A DNA stretch of 64,000 nt from assembly GCA_003996215.1 (NCBI GenBank), contig QJPP01001425.1:186001-250000 (forward strand), given 5' to 3'. Of this stretch, positions 35,828 through 48,428 are shown piece after piece (position 1 is the stretch's first letter; each line of letters opens with the position of its first letter). The stretch comes from Jaltomata sinuosa. Lineage: Eukaryota; Streptophyta; Magnoliopsida; Solanales; Solanaceae. The position numbers and the translations under genes are program-made. The notes under the pieces are model-generated. The model did no database searches. It had not been told where the DNA came from and saw nothing but the letters and a program-made list of their open reading frames with translations.

Positions 35828-38800
35828 CAAAATTAGCTATGTCCCTCTTCATCCCAGGACACCAATAAAGTTGCTCAAATCCCTATGCATTTTAGTTATG
35901 GCCAGATCAATCAAATACCGCAAACCATGAGCCTCTGCCAACACTTTCTGAATTATGTCATCAACCCGAGGAACACAAATACTTCCCCTGAAGCTCATCA
36001 CCCCATCAACACCCAATATGGCATCCCTGAACTCCCCGGATATCACTTTGCTCCAAAGCTTGTTCAACTGTGCATCCATAAACTGTTTGGCCTTTATCTC
36101 TTCTATAAATGTGGATTTGACCTCAATACTAGCCAACACTCCACCTTGTATGAAGATTCCCAGTTGTATGATTTTAGATCTCAAAGCCTGAATCTCCCTT
36201 ATCAATGGTCATTTGGAAATCCCCAAACAAGCCAAACTGTCCATACTTACTGTCTTCCGGATCAATGTGTTTGACACCACATTAGCCTTACCTGAATGGT
36301 ACTGGATGGTCACATAATAATCTTTCAATAACTCCATCCACATCCTCTGCCCCAGATTCAAGTCTTTCTGAGTAAATACATGCTGCAAATTGTGATGATC
36401 GGTGAACACCTCACATTTGACACCATAGAGATAGTGTCTCCAAATTTTTAGTGCGAAATTCACTGCTGCCAAATCTAAGTCGTGGGTTGGATAATTTTTT
36501 TCATGAGCCTTCAACTTCCTAGAAGCATATGCTATCACATTCATGTCTTGCATTAACACAACACCCAAACCCGAATGTGAAGCATCATAATATACAATCA
36601 AAGCTTTACCTTCAACCGACAAGGATAGAATAAGAGCTGTTGTAAGAAGTGTCTTGAGCTTTTGAAAGCTCTCCTCACACTTGTCGGACCACACAAATGG
36701 TACCTCTTTCTGAGTCAACCTTGTCAAGTGGGTAGCGATGGATGCAAAATCCTTGACTAATCTACGGTAGTAGCTTGCAAGCCCCACAAAACTCCTCACC
36801 TCAGTCACAGAGCTAGGTCGGACCCAACTCATAACTACCGCAATCTTTTAAGGATCCACCATCACCCTTTTTTCTGACACCACATGTCCTAAGAAGGCGA
36901 TTGAAGTCAACCAAAATTCATACTTGGAAAACTTTGCATATAGCTTCTGGTGCCTCAAGATATCCAACACAATGCGGAGATGCTCATCATCCTCCTCTCT
37001 GCTCTTGGATTAGATCAAAATGTCATCTATAAACACAATGATGAACAAATCCAAATAAGACTTAAATACTCCATTCATCAAACTCATAAATATTGCCGGC
37101 GCATTGGTCAACCCAAACGACATCACTAGGAACTCGTAATGCCCATATTGAGTCTAAAATGATATCTTAGGAGTGTCCTCAGGCCTAATCTTTAACTGAT
37201 GGTACTCTGACCTTAAGTCGATCTTTAAAAACACAGACACACCCTGTAGTTGATTAAATAGATCATCTATACGGGGTAAAGGGTACTTGTTCCGGATGGT
37301 GACCTTGTCAGATTACATGTAGTCTATGCACATCCACATACTACCATCCTTCTTTTTCACAAACAATACCAGAGCACCCCAAGGTGAAGAAATGTGACAG
37401 ATAAAATCCTTATCTAAGAGTTCCTGAAGCTGAGTCTTAAGTTACCTCAATTCTGACGGAGCCATACGATAAGGAGGAATGGAAATTGGGTGAGTGCCTG
37501 GCTCAAAGTCTATACAAAAATCAATGTCTCTATCCGAAGGCATACTAGGCAAATCCGCCGGTAACACCTCCTGAAACTCTGAAACAACTAGAACCCACTC
37601 AATCGATGGGGACTCCACACTATCATCCCGGAGATGAGCCAAGAAATCAAAACATCCCCTTCCCACTAACTTCCTAGCCTAGACAAATGATATGATCTTA
37701 ACCGGCTTAGGTCTATACACACCTTCCCACTCTAGTCTATCCTTACTCAGAATTTCCAGAGCTACAGTCTTAGTATTACAATTCAATACGGCATGATACG
37801 GAGACAACCAGGTCATTCCCAAGATAACATCAAAATCTAACATATCCAGAATAACTAAATCTGCCTAAGTCTGCAACCCCACAAACACTACAGGACAAGT
37901 ATGATAAACATGACTCACTATCACAGACTCTCCAACCGGGGTAGAAACATGGATAGGAAAATCAAGGAATCACAAATTAAATCCAGACCAAAAGCAAATT
38001 TCACAGAAATATATGAATAAGTAGAACCTGGGTAAAACAGTACAGAAGTCATCCTATCACAGACTAGAATTGTACATGTGATCACCGCGTCTGATGCCTC
38101 GACATCAGATTTCCCTGGAAAAGCATAACAGTAGGCCCGGTCATCAATTCGAGCAACTTCCCTGGCTGTATGCTCCACACCTCTGCCCGTGCCTCCATTC
38201 CCTCTGCCTCCCTGGAAGTTACCTCGTCCACCTTGTGGACGACCCTTAGCATAACCTCCTCTAACTGCTGGAACCACAGCCTTAGACTATTATGGGGTAT
38301 GATTACCTGTGTACCTATGAAGGAACTCCCTCTTAAAGTAACCCAAATCACCACAATAGAAACACCTGCGGTCAAGAGTAGGCCTGCTCATAGAAGTATA
38401 TGAAGATCCTTGGTCTCTAGGAGTTGAAAACTGCTGACAAGATCCCGAATGACCACATGTAGCAGATGGCAGGGCTGACTGAATCAGACAGGAAGAATAC
38501 ACCTGCTAATTGTGGCCCCTTGAGTATGAACCACTGAAATTTCCATCATTCTGGGACCTCTTGGCTAACAACTTAGCCTGCCCAACCTGTTTAACCCCTT
38601 CTAATTTCTTCACATAGTCTGTAACCTCATTGAAGCTCTTCCCTGTTGAACTCATGTGCACTGACAACACCTGCAATTCAGTATTCAAACATTTTACAAA
38701 CAACCAAATCCTCTCTTCGTCGGTGCCCAACAACTTAGTAGAAAAATGAGATAAGGCATGAAACTTGGCCTCATAAGCGGAGACCGATATGCTACCCTAT

Positions 38801-38989
38801 TCCAGATCCAGAAACTTATCCTTTTTATGATCCCTCAAGGTACGGGGGCATATACTTATCTAAGAAGAGAGCATAAAACTCCGTCCAAGTCAAAGGAGGT
38901 AAAACAGATGATCGACATTCCACATGAGACCTCCAAATTTGTTTAGCATCATCCTACAACTGAAAAGTGACAAACTCAACCCCATGTTG
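35828..38989 (-). pseudogene. Gypsy B gag-protease-RT-RNase H-integrase N-terminus (decayed)
   Basis: In minus-strand order there is a gag region (38985-38290) with a zinc knuckle CFYCGDLGYFKREF whose His and last Cys are replaced by Tyr and Phe. A protease follows with YPGSTYS (about 38035), where DPGSTYS is expected. The RT (about 37660-36850) keeps VFIDDIL (about 37025). RNase H is at about 36830-36230 (YYDASHSGLG and VFTDHHNLQ). The integrase zinc finger starts at 35960. Many stops and frameshifts are present. The gag is cut at 38989 by gypsy C, so the 5' LTR, the primer site and the gag start are missing. Confidence 0.85.
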
Positions 38990-40799
38990 TCTATGTCTGA
39001 AAAGCCTCTACACATGACATAAGGAGTTACTGGGACAAGACCTCAGCTAACTCTAAATACTGAAAGGATGATAATAAACTAAACTCAGGAAATGGTCCTA
39101 GGAATATAAGGACTCACCAACACTAGCTGGATGGTCTGCGATCTCTAGCCACGTGTCTGAGGAGAAAAACCTAAATCTGCATCATCAAGAAGATGCAGCG
39201 CAAAATATGCGTCAGTACTATAGGATGTACTGAATATGTAAGATATGCATAAACATGGTAAAAACGTACTTGAAACATAATTAAAATTGATTTCATGCAT
39301 AACAGAGATATCATAAATAAGTACCATAAGTTGAGCTTAAAGCATGAAATAGAATAGCTTAATACTTAAAACCTTCATACGGGAGTTTCTTATAACCGAC
39401 AATAGACTATGTGAGCTACATGGAATCCAACTATATTACCCTAGTTGTCAAAGCTACCTCAAACTTTGCCAAGGCACGAGGAACTATGCATATCGTAGCA
39501 TGGAACCACTTTCATAAGGGGACACTCTCAACTAACGAGGACCCTTCTTCATGAGGAGACACTCTCAACTAATGAGGACCCTCTCAACCTACGATGGCAA
39601 CGTAGTTTTGGACTTGGATTATCTAGAACCCTCATCGCTCAGTGCTAAATACTACTCCCAAAACATAGACATATAGCTCATAATATACTAGTGACATATC
39701 TAATGCCAAAATCTGTTGAAAAGCATAAAGACATATCTAATGTCATGCATATTTCAAATTATAAGTTCTTTAAGGTTTGCATAGCCATAATTCAAAACAT
39801 GCTCTTCTTTGTAAAATCATAACTTGAAGAATTTGGAATGTAATTTCTAAATACATAAGGTCATGTTATCTAAACATGCAAATTTTCACTAGAAAATATG
39901 CGAATTCAAGGAATCATGCTAGAAATCATCTTTAGTGCATGGGCTTTTGAAATCAATTAAGGAAGCTTAATTAAAACATGGGTAATGAATGAGAAGTCAT
40001 GAATTGATGCTTAAAAACTGAACCCATAAGTTTTCCCCAATTTGGGTAAGAACCATAATTTCACGAATTCATAAATCAAAGTAAAACTTGAGGATTTTGG
40101 GCATAAGGGTGAAAGGAATCCTTTACTGAATACCCACATACCTTATTGAAGCTTGCATGATCTAAGAAGAAAAGAAATGGAGGCTTGAACTTGGAGCTTG
40201 ATACCTGGAGCTTGAAGGAGTTCTTTTCCTCTTTTAGTAGATGAATGAGGAGTAATGAAAGACTTAGACTAATACGAGTAGAAACCCTACTAAAATTAGT
40301 CAAAACGACCTCACTTAAGAGTTAAAAGTATGGGTAGTTACAAAAATACCCCTGGGATTTAATTAGAGAAAAGCTGTTAAAAACCTCGACTTCAGGTTCC
40401 ACGATTCCTTCCCATGGACCTTAGGAGTAACCACGGCTCGTGGATTGGAGTCGTAGTTTCTGAGCCAAAAGTTAGGCTGCAGATGAGTTTCTATGACTCA
40501 ACAGGATAACCCGTAGAAACTTCTATGGTTCATGGAACCCACTCGTGGTTCCTAGGAAGACTGGTAACTCTTAGTCTGAGTTCTATGAGTTCGTTCCATG
40601 ACTCATAGGACCATCCACGGATCGTGAACTTGACTTGTGGTTCTCAGACCTGAGTATGATCTGCAAGACTGGTTTCACGCGTCACTTCCATGACTCGTGG
40701 TTCTATCCACGCTCGTGGACTTGACTCGTAATCCCTGGAAGTTTCAGAATTTTCAGAGTTTCTAAGTTTAAAAGTTGAATCGAATTCCAGGGTGTTACA
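38990..40799 (-). repeat. Gypsy C 3' LTR, truncated
   Basis: On the plus strand it matches the 5' LTR from GTCTATGTCTGAAAAGCC (46021) to the terminal GGTGTTACA. The counterpart of 45826-46020 is missing. A palindrome cluster (CCACGGCTCGTGG and relatives) lies at about 40390-40735. Confidence 0.85.
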
Positions 40800-40812
40800 A
40801 TATCTCTCCCTT
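40800..40812 (-). promoter_or_regulatory. Polypurine tract of gypsy C
   Basis: On the minus strand it reads AAGGGAGAGATAT directly before the TGTAACACCC of the LTR. Confidence 0.75.
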
Positions 40813-41032
40813 GATATCATTCATCCTTGAATGGAGACTAAGCAAGGAAAATAGGAGAGAAAATATCCCAACCAATCAACAAAACATAAAACTCAAGGAT
40901 AAACATGAAAACTGAGCCTTTTAACTTAAAACATGATAAAATTATCTTTGGAAAACATGAACGCATGCTAGGATCATGAGAGAAGCTGATGGAATGGAAT
41001 CGTAGGGACATACTAAGGAGGAAACTATTACC

Positions 41033-44000
41033 TCAAGCTGAAACTGAATCAGAAGGAAAGAGATGAGGGTACTTGTCTTTCATGGCTGCTTCTGCTTCCC
41101 AAGTAACTCCCTCAACTAGCTGATTTCTCCAAAGGACCTTCACCAAAGCGACTTCTTTGTTTCTCAACCTCCGAATCTGATGATCAAGAATCTCCATGGG
41201 AACTTCATAAGTAAGACTATCCTTCACACTCATATCCTCCAAAGGAACAATCAAGGTCGGATCACCAACACACTTCTTTAACAAAGAAACATGGAAATCG
41301 GATGAACCGCTTCTAAATCCGTTGGCAACTCCAACTCATAAGCAATACTACCAAATTTCCTCAAAATCCGATAAGGACCTACATAGCGGGGACTGAGTTT
41401 CCCTTTCTTACCAAATCTCATCTCACCCTTCATGGGTGACACCTTCAGAAATACCCAATAATCAACCTCAAACTCCAACTCTCTTCTCCTCATATCTGCA
41501 TATGATTTTTGTCGACTCTGAGCGGTCTTCAACCTCTCCCTAATGATTTGAACCTTCTCCATAGTCTCATGAACTGAATCTGGACCAATCAAAGATGTCT
41601 CACCTACGTCAAACCAACCAATAGGATATCTACACCTCCGCCCATAAAGTGCCTCATAATGAGCCATCTAGATGCTAGAATGGAAGTTGTTGTTGTAGGC
41701 AAACTCGATAAGAGGTAAGTGATCATCCCAATTACCTTTGAAATCAATCACAAAAGCTCTCAACATATCCTCCAAAGTCTGAATAGTATGCTCTGCCTGG
41801 CCATCCGTCTATGGGTGGAAAGTTGTGCTAAGCTTAACCTGAGTACTAAGACCTTTCTGAAATGACTTCCAAAAATTGGGATGTAAACTGAGTACCCCTA
41901 TTTGAAATGATAGATAATGGAATACCATGAAATCTGACTATCTCCCGAATGTAGAGTCTGGCATAATCCTCTGTTGAATCCATATTCTTAACAGCCACGA
42001 AGTGGGATGACTTAGTCATCTTGTCGATAATCAACCAAATTGAATCATGTTGCCTACGGGTACGAGGCAAACTAGTAATGAAGTCCATATTGATCGCTTC
42101 CCACTTTCAAGTAGGAAAATATCTTGAGTCATACCTCCCGGTCGCTGATGCTCTACCTTCACTTGTTGACAGTTGGGACACTTAGCCATAAAACCTGCTA
42201 TGTCTCTCTTCATACCATTCCACCAATAGACTTTCTGTAGGTCACGGTAGATCTTGGTGGCACCGGGGTGAATAGAATACCTGGAGCTATGAGCCTCTGT
42301 CAAAATCCTCTATCTCAGCCCATCTATGTCAGGAACACACAATCAACCCTGATATCAAAGCACACTATATCCCCCTTAGGAGAAAACCTCTACCTATACT
42401 GATGGTCTGGACTCTTCAACTGGTGCAAAATAGGATCACTGTCTTACTTTTCTTTCACTTCAGCTACCAAAGAAGATTTAGAACCATTCTAAACAATAAA
42501 ACCACCTTCTGTCAAATCCATAAGGCGAACTCCTAGTAAAGCAAGTCGATGAACATCCTTGGTCAATTCTTTCTTTCCGTCCTCAACCAAAGACACACTA
42601 CTCATGGACAACCTACTAAGTTTATCCGCTATGACATTGGCCTTACCCGGATGGTAAAGCACACTCATATCATAATCCTTAAGAAGCTCAAGCCATCTCC
42701 TTTGAAGAAGATTCAATTCCTTTTGAGTGAACACATACTGAAAACTATTATGATCAGTGAATACATCCACATGAACACCATACAAGTAGTGTCTCCAAAT
42801 CTTCAAAGCAAAAACCACGGCCGCTAACTCGAGATCATGAGTAAGGTAATTCTTCTCATGAATCTTAAGTTGTCTTGAAGCATAAGCAATCACCTTACCA
42901 CGTTGCATCAACACACAACCCAAACCAATCCTAGAAGCATCACAATACACAGCAAAGTCATCTAGGCCCTCGGGTAGAGCCAACACTGGTGTTGTGGTCA
43001 ATCTAGTCTTTAATCCTGAAAGTTCTTCTCACATAGATCAGACAACTGAAATTTTACCTTCTTTTGAGTCAACCGAGTTAATGGGGAAGCAATGGAAGAA
43101 AACCCTTCCACAAATCTCCTATAGTAACCAGCCAAACCCAAAAAACTCCTAATATCAGACGGGAAAGTGGGTCTAAGCCAGTTTTTTATTGCCTCAATCT
43201 TTTGAGAATCAACTCGAATACCATCTCTAGTCACAATATGACCCAGAAAAGCAACAGACTACATCCAAAACTTATACTTTCTAAACATAGCAAATAACTG
43301 TCGATCCTTGAGAGTTTCCAACACCACTCTCAAATGGTCTGCATGCTCCTCCTTACTCTGAGAATAGATAAGAATATCATCAATGAACACAATCACAAAC
43401 ATATCCAAATATTGCTTGAACACATGGTTCATCAAATCCATAAATGTTGCATGAGCATTCATTAGTCCAAAAGACATAACCATAAATTCATAATGATCAT
43501 ACCGAGTTCTGAAGGCTGTATTTGGAATGTCACACTCTCGAACACGGAGCTGATGATAATCGGATCTAAGGTCGATCTTGGAGAAGTAACTAGCACCCTG
43601 AAGCTGATCAAACAAGTTATCAATCCTAGGAATGGGATACTTATTCTTGATTTTGACTTTGTTCAACTGACGATAGTCGATACACATTCTGAGGGAACCA
43701 TCTTTATTTCGCACGAATAAGACTGGAGCACCCCATGGAGAGATGCTGGATCGAATAAAACCCTTATCAAGGAGGTCTTTCAACTGATCCTTCAATTCCT
43801 TATGCTCTATGGGAGCCATCTTAGAGATAGGATGCGTATCTGGAAGAAGATCTATTCCAAAGTTGATCTCCCGCTCGGGAGAAACTTCGGGCAAATCTTC
43901 GAGAAACACTTTTGGAAATCATTCACAACAAGAACTGACTGTAGAGATAGGTTTTCAGACTCTATGTCCACGACCCAAACTATATGATAAACATAACCCT

Positions 44001-45616
44001 TAGAAATTATCTTTCTAACCTTAAGATAAGATATGAAACGACCCTTGGAGGATGGAGGACTACCTTGCCACTCTAAGACAGGTTTATTTGGAAACTTGTA
44101 ACTAAAAACACGAGTATGACAATCAACCGAGGCATAACATGTATACAACCAATCCATACCAAGAATAACATCAAAATCAGTCATCTCCAACTTTACTAGA
44201 TCCACTGAAGTGACTCTATGAAGGACTGAGATAGGGCAATTTGATAGATTATTTTGGCTAGGACTGACTCACCAACTAGAGTAGAAACACAAAAGGGTTC
44301 TAAGATCTAATCAGGACTAATCTCGAACTTGCAAGAAACATAAGGGGTTACAAAAGATAAGGAGGCACCGGGGTACAATAAAGCATACACATCGAGTAAG
44401 AAGACTTTCAACATACCAATAATAACGTCCGATGAACTCTCCTGGTCCTAGCGAGAGGACATGGCATAGAGGTGGTTCTGGTGCTGACCACCAGAACTAG
44501 AAGCAGTGCTTAGCTGGGCCGAGCGACCTCCTAGGGATGCTGGGGCAGACTGAGTCCTACTACCCCCCTGTACCTTCTTAGCTGAAGGGCAATCTCTAAG
44601 ATTGTTTCCAACCTGACCACATCCAAAGCATCCATCTGAACCAGCTAAATACTCACCAAGATGAATTCTACCATAATTGTTGCAAGAAGGGTAAGGAGTC
44701 CCTTTTGCGACACTCCTCTGTGAATAGGAACCAGATCCTCTACCAGTCTGATCATGATGAGGCCTCGAGGCCTGGATAAGAGCGCTAGCTGAAGAATGAA
44801 AGGGTCCTGATGATTTCTTCTGGAATGAAGAGCGATGTCTGCCTCTAGACCTCTGATGGATAAAACCTGAACCCTCTTATCTACCCCTCTTGTTATCCTT
44901 TTCCATCTCCCTCAACTTGTCTGCCTCAATCTGATGGGCATGAGTCATAAGTCGAGAAATATCTATGTCACCCAAAAGCATCGCGGACCTACACTCTTTT
45001 TTACCAAATCTGATACTCCATAAATGTACTTACTCATCTCATCCCTCGGGTCAGCCACCATGGAAGGAGCATACCTAGAAAGCTGGGTGAACTTCAATCC
45101 GTACTCTTAAACCGATAGAGAAACTTGCCTCAAATTCATGAATTCTTCAGCCTTAGCTTGCCTCAACTCCCTCGGGAAGATCCAGTCAAGAAAAGACCTC
45201 TCAAAGCATTCCTAAGTCATAGGGACCACATCCCTAGCCCTAGCATCTTTCCACTGAGTGTACCAAATATGAGCTACATCTTTGAGCTGATAGGAAGCTA
45301 GCTCGACACCCTCGCATCCAACAATTTGCATCACACCAAAAATCTTCTTTACCTCATCCATGAAATTTTGTGGATCCTCACCAACTTTTGAACCCCAGAA
45401 CTCAGGTGGGTTCATGCGAATGAAGTCTCAAACTCGGGCCGCAACTCTACCTTGAGGGTCGACGAGGATAGGAGCCTGTTGATTGGCCTGAGCGGCCATA
45501 GTCTAAGCTAGCATATGAATAGCATTCCTAAACTCCACATTTCTGACCTCGGGGTCTGGAATCGGAGGGTCAACATTTTGGGTGGCTCTATGAGGCATGG
45601 CACAGTGAGAAGGCAT
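41033..45616 (-). pseudogene. Gypsy C gag-pol polyprotein (decayed)
   Basis: Starting at ATG 45616, the parts occur in canonical order. Gag is at 45420-44450, with a zinc knuckle CFGCGQVGNNLRDC in which the His is now Asn. The protease has LLYPGASLSF (about 44370), with Tyr for the catalytic Asp. RT is at 43909-43260 with an intact VFIDDILIYS. RNase H is at 43000-42550 (YCDASRIGLG and VFTDHNSFQYV). The integrase has an HHCC finger (EAHSSRYSIHPG ... CPNCQQ, 42303-42150) and a core in which SIISDRG has become SIISNRG (Asn at 41900-41902). The C-terminal domain is at 41667-41280 and the chromodomain at 41210-41050. About eight stops or frameshifts interrupt it. The chromodomain and overall motifs suggest the Tekay/Del clade of chromoviruses. 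Confidence 0.85.
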
Positions 45617-45810
45617 AATCTGAAATGCATAAAGAATGGATTAGAGGAGTAATAAAGTTAAACTCTATCTCATGATATTGATCAAGAAAGAAGTGAAGTT
45701 TTTCCTAAGACACCTCGTAGCTTCCCTCTCATAAGTATGGCGCACTTCACACACATGAAAGAGACTCTACTTGATATGGCTTTCAGACACCCTAGTACTC
45801 TTGAACGTGT

Positions 45811-45821
45811 ATATGATACCA
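45811..45821 (-). promoter_or_regulatory. Degenerate primer-binding site of gypsy C
   Basis: The minus strand reads CTTGGTATCATATAC just after the 5' LTR. The first eight bases, TGGTATCA, fit initiator tRNA-Met and the rest has decayed. Confidence 0.55.
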
Positions 45822-45825
45822 AGTT

Positions 45826-47815
45826 TTTCACGCCCCGATACTACCCCCTAGGCGTAACACGGGACCCGAGCTCACAAGGAACCCAAGTTAACCCTTGGTC
45901 ATAGCTAACTCAGATAATCATAAGAAAACATAGTGGAAGCATCAATAGAAATCTAGGCAACCCAATCCATAAATGATAAAGTCAAGATGGAACATAATTG
46001 GAAAGAGAGACTCGAACACTGTCTATGTCTGAAAAGCCTCTACATATGACATAAGGAGTTACTAGGACAAGACCCCAGCAAACTCTAACTACTGAAAGGA
46101 TGATAATAAACTAAACTCAGGAAATCGTCCTCGAAAGATGAGGACTCACCAATACTAGATGATGGCCTGCGATCTCTAGCCACGTGTCTGAGGAGGGAAA
46201 CCTGAATCTGCATCATCAAGAGGATGTAGTGGAAAATATGTGTCAGTACTATAGGATGTGCTAAATATGTGAGATATGCATAAACATGGTAAAAACGTAC
46301 TTGAAACATACTTAAAACTGACTTCATGCATAACAGAGATATCATAAATAAGTACCATAAGTTGAGCTTAAAGCATGAAATAGAATAGCTTAATACCTAA
46401 AACCTTCATACGGGAGTTTCTTATAACCGACAATAGACCATGTGAGCTACATGGAATCCAACTATATCACCCTAGTTGGCAAAGCTACCCCGAACCTTGC
46501 AAAGGAACAAGGTACTATACATATCATAGCGTGGAACCACTTTCATAAGGAGATACTCTCAATTAACGAGGACCCTTCTTCATGAGGAGACACTCTCAAC
46601 TAACAAGGATCCTCTCAACCTACGCTGGCAACGTAGTTTTGGACTTGGGTTATCTTGAACCCTCATCACTCGGTGCTAAATACTACTCCCAAAACATAGA
46701 CATATCGCTCATAATATACTAGTGACATATCTAATGCCAAAATCTATTGAAAAGCATAAAGACATATCTAATGTCATGCAAATTTCAAATCATAAGTTCT
46801 TAAAGCTTTGCATAGCCATAATTCAAAACATGTTCTTCTTTCTAAAATCATAACTTGAAGTATTTGGCATGTAATTTCTAAATACATAAGGTCATGTTAT
46901 CTAAATATGCAAATTTTCACTTGAAAACATGCGAATTGAAGAAATCATGCTAGAAATCATCTTTAGTGCATGGGCTTTTGAAATCAATTAAGGAAGCTTA
47001 ATTAAAACATGGGTAATGAATGAGAAGTCATGAATTGATGCTTAAAAACTGAACCCATAAGTTTTCCCCAATTTAGGTAAGAACTCTAATTTCACGAATC
47101 CATAAATTAAAGTAAAACTTGAGGATTTTGGGCATAAGGGTGAAAGGAATCTCTTACTGAATACCCACATACCTTACTAAAGCTTGCTTGATCTAAGATG
47201 AAAAGAAATGGAGGCTTGAGACTTGGAGCTTGAAGGAGTTCTTTTCCTCTTTTGGTAGATGAATGAAGAGTAATGAAAGACTTAGGCTAATAGGAGTAGA
47301 AACCCTACTAAAAGTAGTCAAAAAGACCTCACTTAAGAGTTAAAAGGGTGGGTAGTTACAAAAATACCCCTGGGATTTAATTAAAGAAAAGTTGTTAAAT
47401 ACCTCAGCTTCAAGTTCCACGAGTCCTTTTCATGGACCGTAGGAGTAACCACGGCTCGTGGATTGGAGTCGTGGTTTCTGAGCCAAAAGTTAGGCTGTGG
47501 AAGAGTTTCTATGACTCAACAGGATGACTCATAGAAACTTCTACGGTTCGTGGAACCTATTCGTGATTTTTGGGAAGACTGGTAACCCTCAGTCTGAGTT
47601 CCACGAGTTGGTTCCATGACTCATGGAACCATCCATGGATCGTGAACCTGAATCGTGGTTCTCAGACCTGGGGATGATCTGCAGGACTGGTTTCACGGGT
47701 CACTTCCATGACTCGTGGTTCTATCCACAGCTCGTGGACTTGACTCGTGATCCCTGGAAATTTCAGAATTTTCAGTTTCTAAGCTTAAAAGTTGAATCGA
47801 ATTCCGGGTGTTACA
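45826..47815 (-). repeat. Gypsy C 5' LTR, about 1990 bp
   Basis: On the plus strand it runs from TTTCACGCCCCG (probably once TGTCACG) to CCGGGTGTTACA. It includes the palindrome cluster at about 47410-47750 (CCACGGCTCGTGG, CCATGGATCGTG, CCACAGCTCGTGG). Confidence 0.8.
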
Positions 47816-48370
47816 ACTTTACTTACCCAAGTCTTAGAAAGAACGTTGAGAACCTTCCTGACCTACTTGTAGGTTGGAATACTTTCTCCCAGATAGTGCA
47901 GCTCATTAATGATTGAGGTGAATCAAGTGTGCATATCTTGGATTGATTCACCTTCTTTCATCCTGAAAAGTTCATACTGAGTGGTGAGCATGTATATTTT
48001 TGATTGCTTAACCTGAGTTGTTCCCTCATGAGCGGTTTGAAGGGCCTCCCAGATTTCTCTGAGATCCTGTTATATTCATCCGGACCTATTCCACACACAA
48101 GAGCTTTTTGGCATTGTAGTTCTTTTCAACGAGTTTCCGGTCTGCATCACTGTACTCCTTTCTGGTCTTTGCAACTGTTCTCGTATTTTCTCCTTCAGTC
48201 ACAGTCTTCATCGGAACATATGGTCCATCACAAATAACATCCCATAGCTCATTGTCGTCAGCCATGGTGAAATCATGCATTCTTGTTTTTCACCAACCAT
48301 AGAACTCTCCGTTGAATCTTGGTGGTCTTGTGGTTGATTGCTCTTCTTCGAGATTAGGTGGAACAGCCAT
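47816..48370 (-). pseudogene. Copia gag, N-terminal part
   Basis: ATG at 48370 starts MAVPPNLEEEQ. RPPRFNGEFYGW then leads into a stop where a Trp is expected, followed by MHDFTMADDNELWDVICDGPYVP and NYNAKKLL, typical of UBN2-type copia gag proteins. A frameshift follows near 48110, and the gene is cut at 47815 by gypsy C. It lies 42 bases downstream of the primer site. Confidence 0.8.
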
Positions 48371-48411
48371 CGTGGAAGGATTCTTCTTAGGTGTTAACCT
48401 TTTAGGAGAGA

Positions 48412-48428
48412 CCTGCTCTGATACTAAT
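48412..48428 (-). promoter_or_regulatory. Primer-binding site of the copia element
   Basis: The minus strand reads ATTAGTATCAGAGCAGG directly after the LTR end ACCTTCA. It is a near match to the tRNA-Met primer site. Confidence 0.8.

Larger units (their letters stand above)
38990..47815 (-). mobile_element. Gypsy C: chromodomain LTR retrotransposon, nearly full length
   Basis: It has a 5' LTR at 45826-47815 and a 3' LTR at 38990-40799 that lacks the last 195 bases. A degenerate tRNA-Met primer site lies at about 45811-45821 and a polypurine tract at 40800-40812. It was inserted in the copia gag; the base after the LTR is 47816, with ACTTT as the right flank. The left flank is lost because the 3' LTR is fused directly to gypsy B gag. 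The two LTRs are similar by eye (around 5 % difference), so it is younger than gypsy B. Confidence 0.85.
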
